Source: Geosiphon pyriformis
Lineage: Eukaryota > Glomeromycota > Glomeromycetes > Archaeosporales > Geosiphonaceae
Length of the DNA stretch: 64,000 nt
Reading direction: 5' to 3'
Assembly: GCA_016748015.1 (NCBI GenBank)
Contig: JAAOMT010000034.1
Location: 582,277-646,276 of the forward strand
Both the position numbers and the translations under genes were made by a program. This document shows positions 62,855 through 64,000 of this stretch, piece by piece. Each line of letters opens with the position of its first letter. Position 1 is the stretch's first letter. Below the pieces are notes generated by a model that saw only the letters and a list, made by a program, of their open reading frames with translations, did not search any database and was not told where the DNA came from.

Positions 62855-64000
62855 ATGGAACAAAAGAGTATTAAACAACAGTCAAAATATTTTATCACTC
62901 ACCAAAATATACTTTATCGGAAAAATAGAAGAGATTTAGATCAACCAACCAGAGTAATTACAAAGCCAGAAAAAGAGACAATATTATTCAACATGCACTC
63001 AAATCCAACAGCAGGACACTTTCACAAAGAAGCAACCATAGAAAGAACCAGAAAAAGATACTATTGGCCATCAATATATCCAGACATCATCCAATATGTT
63101 CAAAATTGTGATGCTTGTTAGTGAAAAGGAGGAACAAGACCCAGTAAACTATTAAGACCAATCAAAGTGGGACAACCATTTGACCGTATGGGAATTGATT
63201 TAGTCAAACCATTAACAATCACCAGCAGAGAAAACAGATACATAGTAGTAGCCATAAACTATCTTACTAAATGGCCAGAGGCAAAAGCAATTCAAAGAGT
63301 AGATGCAGAATTTATTGCCAAATTTGTTCATCAGGATTTGATTTGTTGACATAGATGTCCAAAAAAATTATTATCAGACCAAAGAATGCATTTTGTGAAC
63401 AGAACATTAACAGAATTGAGCCAAAGATTCGGAATTAAGAGACCATTATCATCACCATACCATCTACAAACCAACAGATTAGTCAAAAAATTCAACAGAA
63501 CATTGGGTAAAGCAATAGCTAAGCTCAGCCAAAAAAACCAGAACAATTGGGATTTGTTGATATCATCAGTACTATTTGTTTATTGGACAATGAAGCAAGA
63601 TACTACACAAGCAACACCATTTGAATTAGTATATAGTAGAACAACAACACTACCAGTGGAAATAAAAGTCAGCACATACCCAACTGAACCAATAACAGAA
63701 GAGAATTTCAAAAACACATTGTTGAAAAAAACATATGACTTAATGGAAACATTAGAAAACAAATGATGAAAAGCAGCTGATAACATACAAAAGTCATAAG
63801 AAAAACAAAAAGAAAGACATAATAACCAACTACCAGATAAACCAGTTGAACTCAAGATTGGAGACAAAGTACTACTACATTATATCAAAGCGGAAAAACA
63901 ATGGAGTGGAAAATTTGATCCCAAATGGAATAGACCATTTCACATAGAAGAAATTCTAGGAAATAGAGCTTAAAAATTAAGATTAAATAACAAAATCTTG
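62855..64000 (+). pseudogene. pol: Integrase of element D, continuing past the window
   Basis: HHCC domain at about 62990-63120 (H and H in NMHSNPTAGHFHKEA, then CDAC). The core holds GIDLVKP, LLSDQ, and NRLVKKFNRTL in place of N-G-L-V-E: the third catalytic acid is Lys. Stops near 63120, 63346 and 63763 replace Gln, Arg and Trp. The C-terminal domain (SGKFDPKWNRPFHIEEILG) reaches the window edge. Confidence 0.9.

Larger units (their letters stand above)
53597..64000 (+). mobile_element. Gypsy element D, most complete pol, runs off the window
   Basis: 5' LTR 53597-54477, gag, protease, cysteine-rich module, dUTPase, beta-rich linker, RT, RNase H and integrase to the window end. It contains two solo LTRs (56071-56993 and 59162-60143), both with 4-bp duplications. 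The left target bases are CCAA (53593-53596). It is the best-preserved of the dUTPase elements, with stops mainly at Trp and Arg positions. Confidence 0.92.

Overview
The window is nuclear DNA of an AT-rich, transposon-laden fungus, most likely an arbuscular mycorrhizal fungus (Glomeromycotina, Rhizophagus-like). Three things point there: two single-copy-type eukaryotic genes full of short introns (importin-11 and FANCI), a LINE whose ORF1/ORF2 look like the non-LTR elements typical of Rhizophagus, and nested Ty3/Gypsy, hAT and Tc1/mariner elements. No rRNA, tRNA or CRISPR array was seen.

Layout. 1-923: unassigned AT-rich DNA. 924-11782: Gypsy element A, with both LTRs, split in its integrase by a foreign solo LTR (8049-9240) that carries a 134-base poly-A run. 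11817-12070: arm of a hAT element. 12627-20296: an older, AT-rich Gypsy element B with both LTRs. About 21650-28357: a decayed plus-strand LINE. 28533-33571 (+): importin-11, 22 exons that sum to 987 codons plus stop, including one U12-type AT-AC intron. 34056-40435 (-): FANCI, convergent with importin-11. 41905-44112: a hAT relic containing a 585-bp Tc1/mariner-like miniature element that encodes only a helix-turn-helix protein. 44907 to the end: a nest in which a B-type Gypsy (B2) was entered by Gypsy C at 47609 and C was entered by Gypsy D at 53597. D runs off the window and holds two solo LTRs.

The most unusual content is the polyprotein order of families A, C and D: gag - protease - cysteine-rich module - dUTPase - beta-rich linker - reverse transcriptase - RNase H - integrase, followed in A by a third ORF that runs into the 3' LTR. 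LTRs of all families begin TGTTAC (or a one-base variant), end GTAACA and make 4-bp target duplications. Nearly every in-frame stop I examined is one C-to-T or G-to-A transition away from Trp, Gln or Arg, as expected of RIP-like or methylcytosine-deamination decay.

The two host genes form a roughly 12-kb island between repeats. Importin-11 is a nuclear transport receptor. FANCI is half of the ID2 clamp of interstrand-crosslink repair. Nothing suggests that they work together; they are simply convergent neighbours.
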